52,238 nucleotides of DNA from Candidatus Falkowbacteria bacterium LH_S3 (GTDB lineage: Bacteria; Patescibacteriota; Patescibacteriia; Patescibacteriales; JAGXOH01). A program made the position numbers and the translations under genes. The stretch is from NCBI GenBank assembly GCA_023659985.1, contig JAGXOH010000001.1, positions 1-52,238 on the forward strand. The letters run 5' to 3'. Position 1 is the first letter of the stretch, and every line of letters begins with the position of its first letter. The notes below the pieces were generated by a model, which did no database searches, was not told the DNA's origin, and was given only the letters and a program-made list of their open reading frames with translations. Below, piece after piece: positions 26,948 through 33,237 of this stretch.

Positions 26948-28219
26948 TTAACCAAACATTATCCACCCCGGTTTTAATATCAACAAGATCCCAATTATTA
27001 ACATTACTATTCCCCCTATCAAGTTGGCCCATTTTGTATACTTACTACTAATAAATTTCATTTGCAAGGCGCTCATAGCCAACACAAAAATCACTACATC
27101 ATCCAAAATAAAAACTATAATATACAGAACCAAATAAACGTAATATTTCCAAGTGGCCAAATCAGACAAGCTTAGGATCTGAGTATACACCGCAGGCAAA
27201 CCGGCGCTACACACCAGCTCCACCATATTAACTGCCCCGGCTAATAAAATTATTCCTAATAAGGAAATAATAAAACTCTTTTTATTGATGATATCTTTGA
27301 GTTTTTGAAAAACCTTCTGTCTCTTTTTTCCGTCAGTAACCTTGCAAGATCCCTCTGGGTTAGTAATAAATTCTTTAAAGTGATAACCGCCGCTAGCCAA
27401 CGCTACCAGGCCGATCAAGATTCTTATCCATAAAATAAAACCTAAAAATAAAAATAAATTAAGCCAAGCGCTTAAAAATAAAAAATAGACAATGCCGGAA
27501 AATAGAATAAACGTTCCTCCCAGAATCCACATCTTTTTTTTGCTGTCCATTCCTAACAATAAACTGATCAAAAACAAAAGCACCCACATAGCACAAGGAT
27601 TAAACCCATCCAATCCCCCGACAATTATAGTTAAAGCAGGCAAAGAAAAATCCTTGGTCTGGATGGTGCCAAATAGAGGAAGCTTAATCTCCTTAGGTAG
27701 TTTCTCTTCATTCCCGCAACTTTGGCCATTTTGTTTTTGATTAACATCTTCCAATATGGGCTTCACCCTGTTAGAACACCCTTTTTCTGAATAATAATCC
27801 AATGTCGACCGAATTCGACTGCCAGTAGTTTTTTCGTTATAGAAACCAATAAAATGCTTATCTCCAATAATAAGCGCGGGGACGCCAGAAGTATTGATAT
27901 TTAATTGTTGAGCAATAGATGACAGCAATTTGGCGTTTTGAGGATGATTCCAGACCTCATAACTATGAATATTGATACGCGGATACTCTTCTTTCATTTT
28001 TTCCAAAAACTGTTCTTCTTTATGGCAATGAGGACATCCTTCTCCGTAAAAAAAATAAACGTCTATGCTATCAACCTCATTTTCTTCTTGCTGTAAAAAT
28101 TGATCTTCAGCGGCATTTACTTGATGAATAAAAGGAATATTTTTTGAAGTATAAAAAAATAGACTCAAAAATAAAAATAAAACTGCTGAAATTTTCCAAA
28201 ATTTATTTTTTGTAAGCAT
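26948..28219 (-). CDS. Thioredoxin-like domain fused to a CcdA/DsbD-like membrane domain
   Basis: 423 residues. An N-terminal membrane anchor/signal (9-25) is followed by an extracytoplasmic thioredoxin-fold domain with CPHC (C62, C65) and cis-proline segment SGVPAL (111-116). Then come six or seven membrane helices related to CcdA/DsbD-beta. GGLDGFNPCAMWVL carries C209 and VELVCSAGLPAVY carries C337, the pair expected to pass electrons across the membrane. The likely role is delivery of reducing equivalents from cytoplasmic thioredoxin to an extracytoplasmic CPHC partner within one polypeptide. The neighbouring DUF134 gene starts 3 bases upstream in the same operon. Confidence 0.86.
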   Translation of the reverse strand: MLTKNKFWKISAVLFLFLSLFFYTSKNIPFIHQVNAAEDQFLQQEENEVDSIDVYFFYGEGCPHCHKEEQFLEKMKEEYPRINIHSYEVWNHPQNAKLLSSIAQQLNINTSGVPALIIGDKHFIGFYNEKTTGSRIRSTLDYYSEKGCSNRVKPILEDVNQKQNGQSCGNEEKLPKEIKLPLFGTIQTKDFSLPALTIIVGGLDGFNPCAMWVLLFLISLLLGMDSKKKMWILGGTFILFSGIVYFLFLSAWLNLFLFLGFILWIRILIGLVALASGGYHFKEFITNPEGSCKVTDGKKRQKVFQKLKDIINKKSFIISLLGIILLAGAVNMVELVCSAGLPAVYTQILSLSDLATWKYYVYLVLYIIVFILDDVVIFVLAMSALQMKFISSKYTKWANLIGGIVMLIIGILLILKPGWIMFG

Positions 28220-28222
28220 AAT

Positions 28223-28534
28223 TTATTCTTCTTTTAATATTCTTATTGCCTTGCCGCTAATTAAAGCCGAAGTAATCTTCTTGTTGGCTGAAACCAAGAT
28301 CCTTTGAAAAGTGCTTTGCGAAATTCCCATTTTGCGCGCGCATTGTTCTTGATGTAAATTTTGAATATTTTTTAATCGTAACACTTCTAACTCCTCAGGA
28401 TAAAGAAACTCCACTTGCAAATTCCGCAATGGAATGCCCCCTGGTTTAAAATAGGACGCTTTAGGAGTAAAATCTATTTTACGCGGCGACTTTGGCCTTC
28501 CTCGAACTCTGCCGCAATTTCTATGTTTTTCCAT
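28223..28534 (-). CDS. DUF134 family HTH protein
   Basis: 103 residues. The start GRVRGRPKSPRKI and the central PEELEVLRLKNIQNLHQEQC followed by ARKMGISQSTFQRIL match DUF134, a sigma-70 region 4-like helix-turn-helix family, often with metal-binding cysteines (here C7 and C65). It is probably a transcriptional regulator. Its stop lies 3 bases before the thioredoxin-CcdA start, and a DUF5320-like gene lies upstream, a common companion of DUF134. Confidence 0.88.
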   Translation of the reverse strand: MEKHRNCGRVRGRPKSPRKIDFTPKASYFKPGGIPLRNLQVEFLYPEELEVLRLKNIQNLHQEQCARKMGISQSTFQRILVSANKKITSALISGKAIRILKEE

Positions 28535-28720
28535 AGCTTTTATTATATATTAAATATTAAATTAAACAATGACACTAACAAAAGGATAAACCATTCTGAT
28601 AAGTTTACCCTTTTGAATTTTCTGCTTTATTGTCATCATCCATCTATTCTTTCTAAGACTTTTTTTTATCTAATACTCACTTTTCTCTCTTTGAATTTCA
28701 GCTAACTCTTCCTTGAATTT

Positions 28721-28903
28721 TTATTCTTCCTCATCCAATCCTCTTTTTTTGTCTTCAATAGTCCGTCCTTTTTGGTATCGACTCGACATGGAACTGTTGC
28801 CGAAGCCTTGTCTTCTCCCTCTATAACCTCTTCCACAAGGCCCCATCCTGTTGCCAGTCATAGGTCCCATACTCGAAGGACCGGTTCCGTCTCTTTTTGG
28901 CAT
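28721..28903 (-). CDS. DUF5320-like small Gly/Met/Arg-rich protein
   Basis: About 60 residues. MPKRDGTGPSSMGPMTGNRM followed by GPCGRGYRG is the hallmark of DUF5320 proteins (MPxxDGTGPxGxGPMTGRGxGxC). They are usually found beside DUF134 and iron-molybdenum-cofactor-binding-type proteins; function is unproven. I place the start at ATG 28903, where the family motif begins; the open frame reaches an ATG at 28930. The last 20 residues are charged. It lies 187 bases upstream of the DUF134 gene in the same direction. A separate promoter is possible, but I see no clear one. Confidence 0.75.
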   Translation of the reverse strand: MPKRDGTGPSSMGPMTGNRMGPCGRGYRGRRQGFGNSSMSSRYQKGRTIEDKKRGLDEEE

Positions 28904-29077
28904 ATTTTTTTTATTTGTTTCACTAAACATTTATAAGGATAGCAAAACAAATTTATTAATTATTTACTCATTATTTATAATATATACCCAAAATTAAATT
29001 ATGTCAATACTCTAAAAAACCTCCTAGAATTTCGAGTCCCCAAAGGTTGCAAAAATGAAAGAATAACCTTTATATAA

Positions 29078-29755
29078 TTAAAATAAATATTTATTCCAAT
29101 TTTCTTCATCTATATCCTCAAGTTTATTCGCATCTGTTACCAGATATTTTCCGATAGCCGATCTTCTCAAAGTCCTGAGATAACCGCCACAACCCAACTT
29201 TTCCCCTATATCGTGAGTTAGAGAACGAATATAGGTGCCGGTTCCGCATTTTACATTAACCTTAACAATATTGCCATCTACACTAACTAAGTCTATATCA
29301 TATATGCGAACACTAACAGAACTCCTTTCCACTTCTATGCCTTCCCTGGCCATTTCATAAAGTTTTGTGCCTCTAACTTTCTTAGCGCTATACATAGGAG
29401 GAATTTGCTCAATAGTTCCAACAAAACTGAATAATGTATCCTTAATATCTTTTTCATTAACAGTATATGAATTATTCACATAGATTATTTTTCCTTCCTT
29501 GTCATATGTATCTGTTTTTGCACCTAAAAATATTTCCGCTTCGTATTCTTTGTCCAACTTCATAAACTTGCTTATATTTTTAGTGGCTTGCCTTCCGACG
29601 CCTACAATCAATAATCCAGTAGCCATAGGATCTAATGTCCCGGCATGGCCGATTTTCTTTATTCCAATTATAGCTCGCAATCTTTTTATAACATCATGAG
29701 AAGTAATTCCCTCTGGCTTGTTAATCAATATAAACCCACTTGTTGTTTTATTCAT
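29078..29755 (-). CDS. truB: tRNA pseudouridine(55) synthase (short TruB)
   Basis: Makes the T-loop pseudouridine 55 in tRNAs. GFILINKPEGITSHDVI, HAGTLDPMATGLLIVGVG with catalytic D42, YEAEIFLGAKTDTYDKEG and GTYIRSLTHDIGEKLGCG are all present. 225 residues from ATG 29755. The frame is open to an ATG at 29824, but that would overlap the acylphosphatase gene and add a segment unlike the family. No C-terminal PUA domain, as in minimal TruB. Its start lies 10 bases after the acylphosphatase stop. Confidence 0.95.
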   Translation of the reverse strand: MNKTTSGFILINKPEGITSHDVIKRLRAIIGIKKIGHAGTLDPMATGLLIVGVGRQATKNISKFMKLDKEYEAEIFLGAKTDTYDKEGKIIYVNNSYTVNEKDIKDTLFSFVGTIEQIPPMYSAKKVRGTKLYEMAREGIEVERSSVSVRIYDIDLVSVDGNIVKVNVKCGTGTYIRSLTHDIGEKLGCGGYLRTLRRSAIGKYLVTDANKLEDIDEENWNKYLF

Positions 29756-29765
29756 TGATTTTTTA

Positions 29766-30038
29766 TTAAAATCTAATACTAAAATCGAGATAACCGACAA
29801 TCTTATCACTAAATTCATAATCAATACTGGTAACCGAAGCGGTCTGCGAACCTTGTCTGCACCATTTTATCATTTTCTTTAATTGTTCTTCTTCTCCTTC
29901 TGCCTCTATATACACAGAACCGTCTTTTTGATTTTTAGCCCAGCCAACAACATTCAACTCTTCAGCTTTTTGCTGAGCTGACTGCCTATAAAACACTCCT
30001 TGAACTTTTCCGTAAATTTGGATATTTACATGTTTCAT
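29766..30038 (-). CDS. acyP: Acylphosphatase
   Basis: Hydrolyses carboxyl-phosphate bonds. IYGKVQGVFYRQSAQQKAEE holds the phosphate-binding loop and catalytic arginine (R18), and GWAKNQKDGSVYIEAEG holds the catalytic asparagine (N36). 90 residues from ATG 30038; an in-frame ATG lies at 30053. First gene of the acyP-truB pair. Upstream is the left edge of the accessory island. Confidence 0.93.
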   Translation of the reverse strand: MKHVNIQIYGKVQGVFYRQSAQQKAEELNVVGWAKNQKDGSVYIEAEGEEEQLKKMIKWCRQGSQTASVTSIDYEFSDKIVGYLDFSIRF

Positions 30039-30183
30039 ATGTTTATATAACAAATTTTTTCTTTCTTATAAATATTCTATTAAGAATATTTTAAAAAATC
30101 AATCAATATTTGGTTTTGGCTATTAACAAAACATGGCTTAATATCATTTAATTAAGATGATCTACAATAATCATAAAAACAAA

Positions 30184-30189
30184 AGGAGG
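30184..30189 (+). promoter_or_regulatory. Strong Shine-Dalgarno sequence (AGGAGG)
   Basis: AAAAGGAGGGGAAAATG places a perfect AGGAGG just before ATG 30195. Most genes in this window have no comparable site, so it marks the following 58-codon frame as probably translated. Confidence 0.75.
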
Positions 30190-30194
30190 GGAAA

Positions 30195-30371
30195 ATGAAA
30201 ATTAAAATCCAATTACCGGAAAAAATTGAAGAAAGAATAAGTCATTTAGGATCATATTCCTACCTATTCTTGAAAGATGTGATAACAAACATAACCATGG
30301 AGCAAAATGGTGGAGATGTTAGTTGGAATCTTGTCAAAATTGAAGCTCTTAAAAAAATTGGAAGCAACTAG
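30195..30371 (+). CDS. Small unknown protein (58 residues)
   Basis: MKIKIQLPEKIEERISHLGS... to KIEALKKIGSN. It has a near-perfect ribosome-binding site and a balanced composition with a predicted helical start. No membrane segment and no family that I recognise. It is the first plus-strand gene of the island. Directly behind it, from GTG 30375, a second frame of 50 codons runs to 30527 (...KIIECDLPPNVSGLVVTLLE...). Its end looks more protein-like after a frameshift (KEDVKEIIITRFEIFIKT), so that second gene may be a frameshifted partner. Confidence 0.55.
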   Translation: MKIKIQLPEKIEERISHLGSYSYLFLKDVITNITMEQNGGDVSWNLVKIEALKKIGSN

Positions 30372-30374
30372 GGT

Positions 30375-30540
30375 GTGATCAAAGTATCAAAATCCAACAA
30401 AATCATTGAATGTGATCTACCTCCTAATGTTTCAGGACTGGTAGTAACCCTTTTAGAAACTGCTAAATCCAGATTGGAAAAGAAGATGTTAAGGAAATCA
30501 TTATTACTCGTTTTGAAATCTTTATAAAAACATGAAAAAT
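30375..30540 (+). pseudogene. Possible frameshifted small gene following the 58-residue ORF
   Basis: Open from GTG 30375 as VIKVSKSNKIIECDLPPNVS. Around 30478 the better-looking frame switches to KEDVKEIIITRFEIFIKT and ends TGA at 30532-30535. The four-base gap to the previous stop suggests a coupled pair. The evidence is only codon-level plausibility. Confidence 0.3.
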
Positions 30541-30750
30541 CAAATTATCAATCAAAGAGGCTTTGCTCCGATTGTGATAATAGGAATTCAGGACGTTTCC
30601 GGGAAACGTCCCGAATTTCCTCTTACGTCTCTAACGGGGCTAACGCAAAAGGATTCCCAAATTGTTATTGAAAATAAAAGCGAGAAGGCAAGATATGAAT
30701 CTCTTCAATTTGATAGTTTCGCAGCTGAAGAAAAATCGAGCAAAGTCTAA
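30532..30750 (+). pseudogene. Pilin/secreted-protein-like start interrupted by a palindromic repeat
   Basis: The frame opens MKNQIINQRGFAPIVIIGI, which resembles the N-terminus of small CPR membrane or prepilin-like proteins (short charged stretch, then GFAPIVII hydrophobic core). After only eight hydrophobic residues it runs into the palindrome at 30591-30612. The rest of the frame has no membrane character. I read it as the 5' end of a gene cut by a repeat; it could also be a real 72-residue protein. Confidence 0.4.
30591..30612. repeat. Dispersed palindrome, copy 1
   Basis: GGACGTTTCC faces GGAAACGTCC across a one-base centre, flanked by GGAATTC/GAATTTCC that extends the stem imperfectly. 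Related palindromes are at 32359-32381 and 47559-47579. Confidence 0.8.
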
Positions 30751-30784
30751 GCAAATGGATGTGTATAACTTTTTTACATTACGC

Positions 30785-30813
30785 TTGACAAACAATTTTA
30801 CATCGCTTACAAT
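30785..30813 (+). promoter_or_regulatory. Consensus sigma-70 promoter for the PanAT operon
   Basis: TTGACA (30785-30790), 17-base spacer, TACAAT (30808-30813). This is the best-matching vegetative promoter that I see in the window. Transcription would start near 30820, 40 bases before the first gene of the toxin-antitoxin operon. Confidence 0.75.
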
Positions 30814-30858
30814 CAATTAAGTTAGGTTAAAATAATTATTAATTTTAATGTTAGAACT

Positions 30859-31068
30859 ATGGCTAAAAGAGAACGCTCACAAACAAAACTTCAAAAAGTT
30901 TTGGAACAAAAAGGATACTCTAAAGGCAAAGTACCGAAAGGCAAAGTTGCCCATCATGTTAAACCTGTTGCGGAAGATGGTAAGACAACTAAGAAAAATA
31001 TTAGAATTATTCCAAAAGAAAAACACAAAAAAATACACACTAACAGAAAAGAACGCAGTAGAATATAA
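30859..31068 (+). CDS. Small HNH-like protein upstream of the toxin-antitoxin pair
   Basis: 69 residues, strongly basic. The second half, VAHHVKPVAEDGKTTKKNIR then IIPKEKHKKIHTNR, resembles the core of an HNH nuclease finger (paired histidines, a conserved N, then HxxIH). It lacks the usual CxxC zinc pair and is very short. It could be a nucleic-acid-binding protein only. An overlapping frame from 30848 is discarded. Its stop lies 2 bases before the panA-like ATG, so the three genes form one operon behind the 30785 promoter. Its role is inferred, not known. Confidence 0.5.
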   Translation: MAKRERSQTKLQKVLEQKGYSKGKVPKGKVAHHVKPVAEDGKTTKKNIRIIPKEKHKKIHTNRKERSRI

Positions 31069-31070
31069 CT

Positions 31071-31847
31071 ATGCTTTCAAAATTTATTCAACAATTGCGA
31101 AAAAAGAATAATCTGACGCAGAATTTTTTGGCGTCCAAAATCGGCGTGTCTCGTCCGACCTATATGCAAATTGAACAAGGTAAACGGGACTTAACTATTA
31201 CTGAGGCAGAAAAACTGGCTTTTATTTTTGGTATTTCGTTTGAGGATTTTAGGCGTGCCAAAGATTCTTCCATTACTGCTGAAATTAAGAAGGAAAAAAT
31301 GAAATCAAAGGCAAAGAAACAAGAAATAAGAATCAGTGTGCCGCAAAAAAATCTTGAAAAATTTAAAGAAGTTTTGCTTTATATTTTATCAAAAGTTGGT
31401 GGCAAATCTAATGTTGGCGAAGCTGTGATTTATAAACTGTTTTACTTTATTGACTTTGATTTTTACGAAAAATTTGAGGAGCAATTAGTTGGCGCGACTT
31501 ACATTAAAAATCATTATGGTCCTACTCCTGTTGAATTTAAAACCGTTGTTGACGATATGATCCAAGGTGGTGAAGTTGTAAAAGTTAAAGAAAAATATTT
31601 TAATTATCCGCAAAGAAGATATTTAGCGGTCAGAAGGCCAAATCTTGATGTTTTATCCGGTCGCGAAATAGAACATATTGATGATGTTTTGGCGCGGCTT
31701 TCTGACAAAAACGCTAAAGAGATGGAAAATTATTCCCACGAGGATATTCCTTGGAAAACGGCGGAAGATGGCAAACCACTTTCTTATGAGAGTGTTTTTT
31801 ATCGTGACGAACATTACTCTGTAAGAAACTATGAAGACAGATTATAG
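31071..31847 (+). CDS. panA: PanA-type antitoxin: XRE HTH fused to a Panacea (DUF4065) domain
   Basis: 258 residues. Residues 5-60 are an XRE-type HTH (FIQQLRKKNNLTQNFLASKI then GVSRPTYMQIEQGKRDLT), probably autoregulating the operon. After a lysine-rich linker, residues about 98-235 form a Panacea domain: VGEAVIYKLFYFIDFDFYEK, GATYIKNHYGPTPVEF and the later helix with GREIEHIDDVLARL. Panacea domains are known antitoxin domains that neutralise many unrelated toxins. The next gene overlaps its end by 17 bases, in keeping with translational coupling of antitoxin and toxin. The gene name is by family analogy. Confidence 0.85.
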   Translation: MLSKFIQQLRKKNNLTQNFLASKIGVSRPTYMQIEQGKRDLTITEAEKLAFIFGISFEDFRRAKDSSITAEIKKEKMKSKAKKQEIRISVPQKNLEKFKEVLLYILSKVGGKSNVGEAVIYKLFYFIDFDFYEKFEEQLVGATYIKNHYGPTPVEFKTVVDDMIQGGEVVKVKEKYFNYPQRRYLAVRRPNLDVLSGREIEHIDDVLARLSDKNAKEMENYSHEDIPWKTAEDGKPLSYESVFYRDEHYSVRNYEDRL

Positions 31848-32172
31848 TGAAATGCCGGAGTTTTCCAAAGAATTTAACCGGTTTTCAAAAAAATATAAAT
31901 CATTGTCAGACGACTTGGAAGAGTTTAAACGCGTTGTTGATGTCGCGCCAATGGGAAATAGCAAGCATTTTAATGTCATTACGCGGAATGAACAATGTGC
32001 TGTTGTCAAAGCACGTTTGTTTTGTCGTTATTTAAAAGGATCGTCACTCCGAATTATTTACGCTTTTCATTATCAAAGTTATAAAATTGATTTTATTGAG
32101 ATATATTTTAAAGGTAAGAAAGAAAATGAAAATCGTGAAAGAATTCAAGCTTATTTGAAAAATTTTTCTTAA
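31831..32172 (+). CDS. panT: PanT-type toxin with RelE/ParE-like fold
   Basis: 113 residues. FSKEFNRFSKKYKSLSDDLE, then VVKARLFCRYLKGSSLRIIY and IDFIEIYFKGKKENENRERI match the RelE/ParE superfamily pattern (N-terminal helices, then a beta sheet with R...RIIY and a terminal FIEIYxKGxKENE). RelE members cleave ribosome-bound mRNA; ParE members poison gyrase. The target here is not known. The start is inside the antitoxin gene, a layout typical of coupled pairs. A frame at 31847-32035 is a shadow. Confidence 0.8.
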   Translation: MKTDYSEMPEFSKEFNRFSKKYKSLSDDLEEFKRVVDVAPMGNSKHFNVITRNEQCAVVKARLFCRYLKGSSLRIIYAFHYQSYKIDFIEIYFKGKKENENRERIQAYLKNFS

Positions 32173-32358
32173 TTCAGCCACACTTACCATCCATTTTGAT
32201 TTGTGGCGCAAATCAGTTGCTTGCTTGCGAAACCCTAAAGCAGAATAAATCTGCTATGGAGTAAGCGGATAAGGTGGATGGGCGTTAAAAAATTGAAAGA
32301 GAATTGTATTTTAATTAACTCAATTAACTCAACCCGCCCGAGTTAATCAATAGAAACT

Positions 32359-32381
32359 GGGACGTTTCCCGGAGACGTCCC
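32359..32381. repeat. Dispersed palindrome, copy 2
   Basis: GGGACGTTTCC and GGAGACGTCCC form a 10-11-bp stem with one G-U pair. It may also serve as a terminator for the PanAT operon, although only a weak T-run follows. The remainder of the 32173-32669 gap holds the fragment at 32414-32593 and two copies of ACAAAATGAGC (about 32583 and 32616). Confidence 0.75.
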
Positions 32382-32413
32382 GGTCTTCGTTTCTTTGCAG
32401 GAAGATTTTGTTT

Positions 32414-32593
32414 TTATTTCTCTATAGCTTTTACTAAAATATCTTTAAGTTTCGGAAATATGCTTTTTTTAAAGTTTTTTAATGTTTTTGACACATTGCT
32501 TCCTAAAAGCTTCTCTATTCCAAAACCTGTCTCTTTAGATAGACTTCTGTTTATGTGAGAGAAAGTTAAGTCTTGTACAATACAAAATGAGCT
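32414..32593 (-). pseudogene. Open fragment without a start codon, protein-like
   Basis: Minus-strand frame of 59 codons, bounded by stops, that reads IVQDLTFSHINRSLSKETGF then GIEKLLGSNVSKTLKNFKKS and IFPKLKDILVKAIEK. Its composition looks like real protein, but there is no ATG or good alternative start. Likely the 3' end of a deleted gene. I do not recognise the family. Confidence 0.35.
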
Positions 32594-32653
32594 TCAAATG
32601 AAATCCATTTCTAACACAAAATGAGCCTGAATTAAGGTCTATTGTGTAATAAA

Positions 32654-32705
32654 GTGTGAGTCGTCATAATTGAAGTATATGACAATACAAATGGACGACT
32701 CACAC
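32654..32705. promoter_or_regulatory. 12-bp perfect inverted repeat at the start of a transposase stub
   Basis: GTGTGAGTCGTC (32654-32665) and GACGACTCACAC (32694-32705) are exact inverted repeats, 28 bases apart. The second arm also encodes DDSH of the stub that begins nearby. It could be an element end or an RNA hairpin hiding the start codon. Confidence 0.45.
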
Positions 32706-33150
32706 ATTGTAAGTATTACACAAATTAAAGAATTTTTAAAGCTCAATAACAGTATTCAGTTTAAATCTGTTTCCAAGAAAGAAAGGAATCAGTGGCTGGA
32801 ACAGGTTATAATTCGGCTAAGATATTTTAAGCTAAGAAAGAAAGACAAAACCCTTGTAAAAAAATACATAATGCGAATAACTGGATTATCTGACTCTCAA
32901 TTAACTAGACTAATTGCCAGAAAAAAGAAGTTTGGTAAAATCTGGTTTAAATCAACCAGAAGACATTGTTTTCCAAAAAAATATACCCCAAAAGATGTAG
33001 CTCGCTTAATTGAAAAGAACAATTGATAAAAAGCTTGATAATCTTTACAAGGTCTATCAGAATAAAAATAAAACATTAAAAGTCGATATTAAAAAAGAAG
33101 ATTTCGGTCAGATCTTCAAAACTAACTTAAACCCTATTTCAGTTAGATAG
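32670..33150 (+). pseudogene. Transposase-type HTH stub (N-terminal domain only) with frameshifted tail
   Basis: The first 118 codons (32670-33026; the likely true start is one of the internal ATGs at 32679 or 32691) read HIVSITQIKEFLKLNNSIQF, then ERNQWLEQVIIRLRYFKLRK and YIMRITGLSDSQLTRLIARK. This is the helix-turn-helix head common to integrase-core transposases in CPR genomes. A TGA follows. In a shifted frame 39 more codons run to TAG 33148-33150 (LKVDIKKEDFGQIFKTN...). The catalytic DDE core is absent. A second stub with the same opening is at 41226-41357. Confidence 0.6.
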
Positions 33151-33166
33151 TTAAATTGCTTGACAC
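33074..33166 (+). repeat. 93-base duplicated segment, copy 2
   Basis: Nearly identical to 17428-17520. Its last bases, TTGACAC, lie just in front of the LexA-fusion gene, so a mobile-element relic forms part of that gene's upstream region. Confidence 0.7.
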
Positions 33167-33171
33167 AAGTA

Positions 33172-33210
33172 TGGACTTTCTATTTTCTTTCTATTATACT
33201 ATAAGTATAA
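33172..33210 (+). promoter_or_regulatory. Candidate promoter with a dyad operator for the LexA-methyltransferase gene
   Basis: TGGACT (33172-33177), 17-base spacer, TATACT (33195-33200). The -10 is half of a perfect dyad TTATACT-ATA-AGTATAA (33194-33210). A repressor bound to the dyad would block the promoter, so it is a candidate LexA box for autoregulation. This is an inference; no other copy with the same spacing is established as a LexA site here. Confidence 0.4.
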
Positions 33211-33237
33211 AATTAATAAAAAGTAAAGTCAAATATT

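Noticed and set aside
29756..29824. 23-residue extension of TruB
   Set aside because: It overlaps the acylphosphatase coding end, and the family starts at the NKTTSGFILINKP segment.
30054..30194. Duplicate of the tRNA-Ser 3' end as the left attachment site
   Set aside because: No match to the CCTCTCCGCCA end or the T-arm was found near the left edge of the island.
30848..31111. 87-residue ORF overlapping the HNH-like gene
   Set aside because: Wrong frame; the 69-residue frame keeps the paired histidines and abuts the antitoxin gene.
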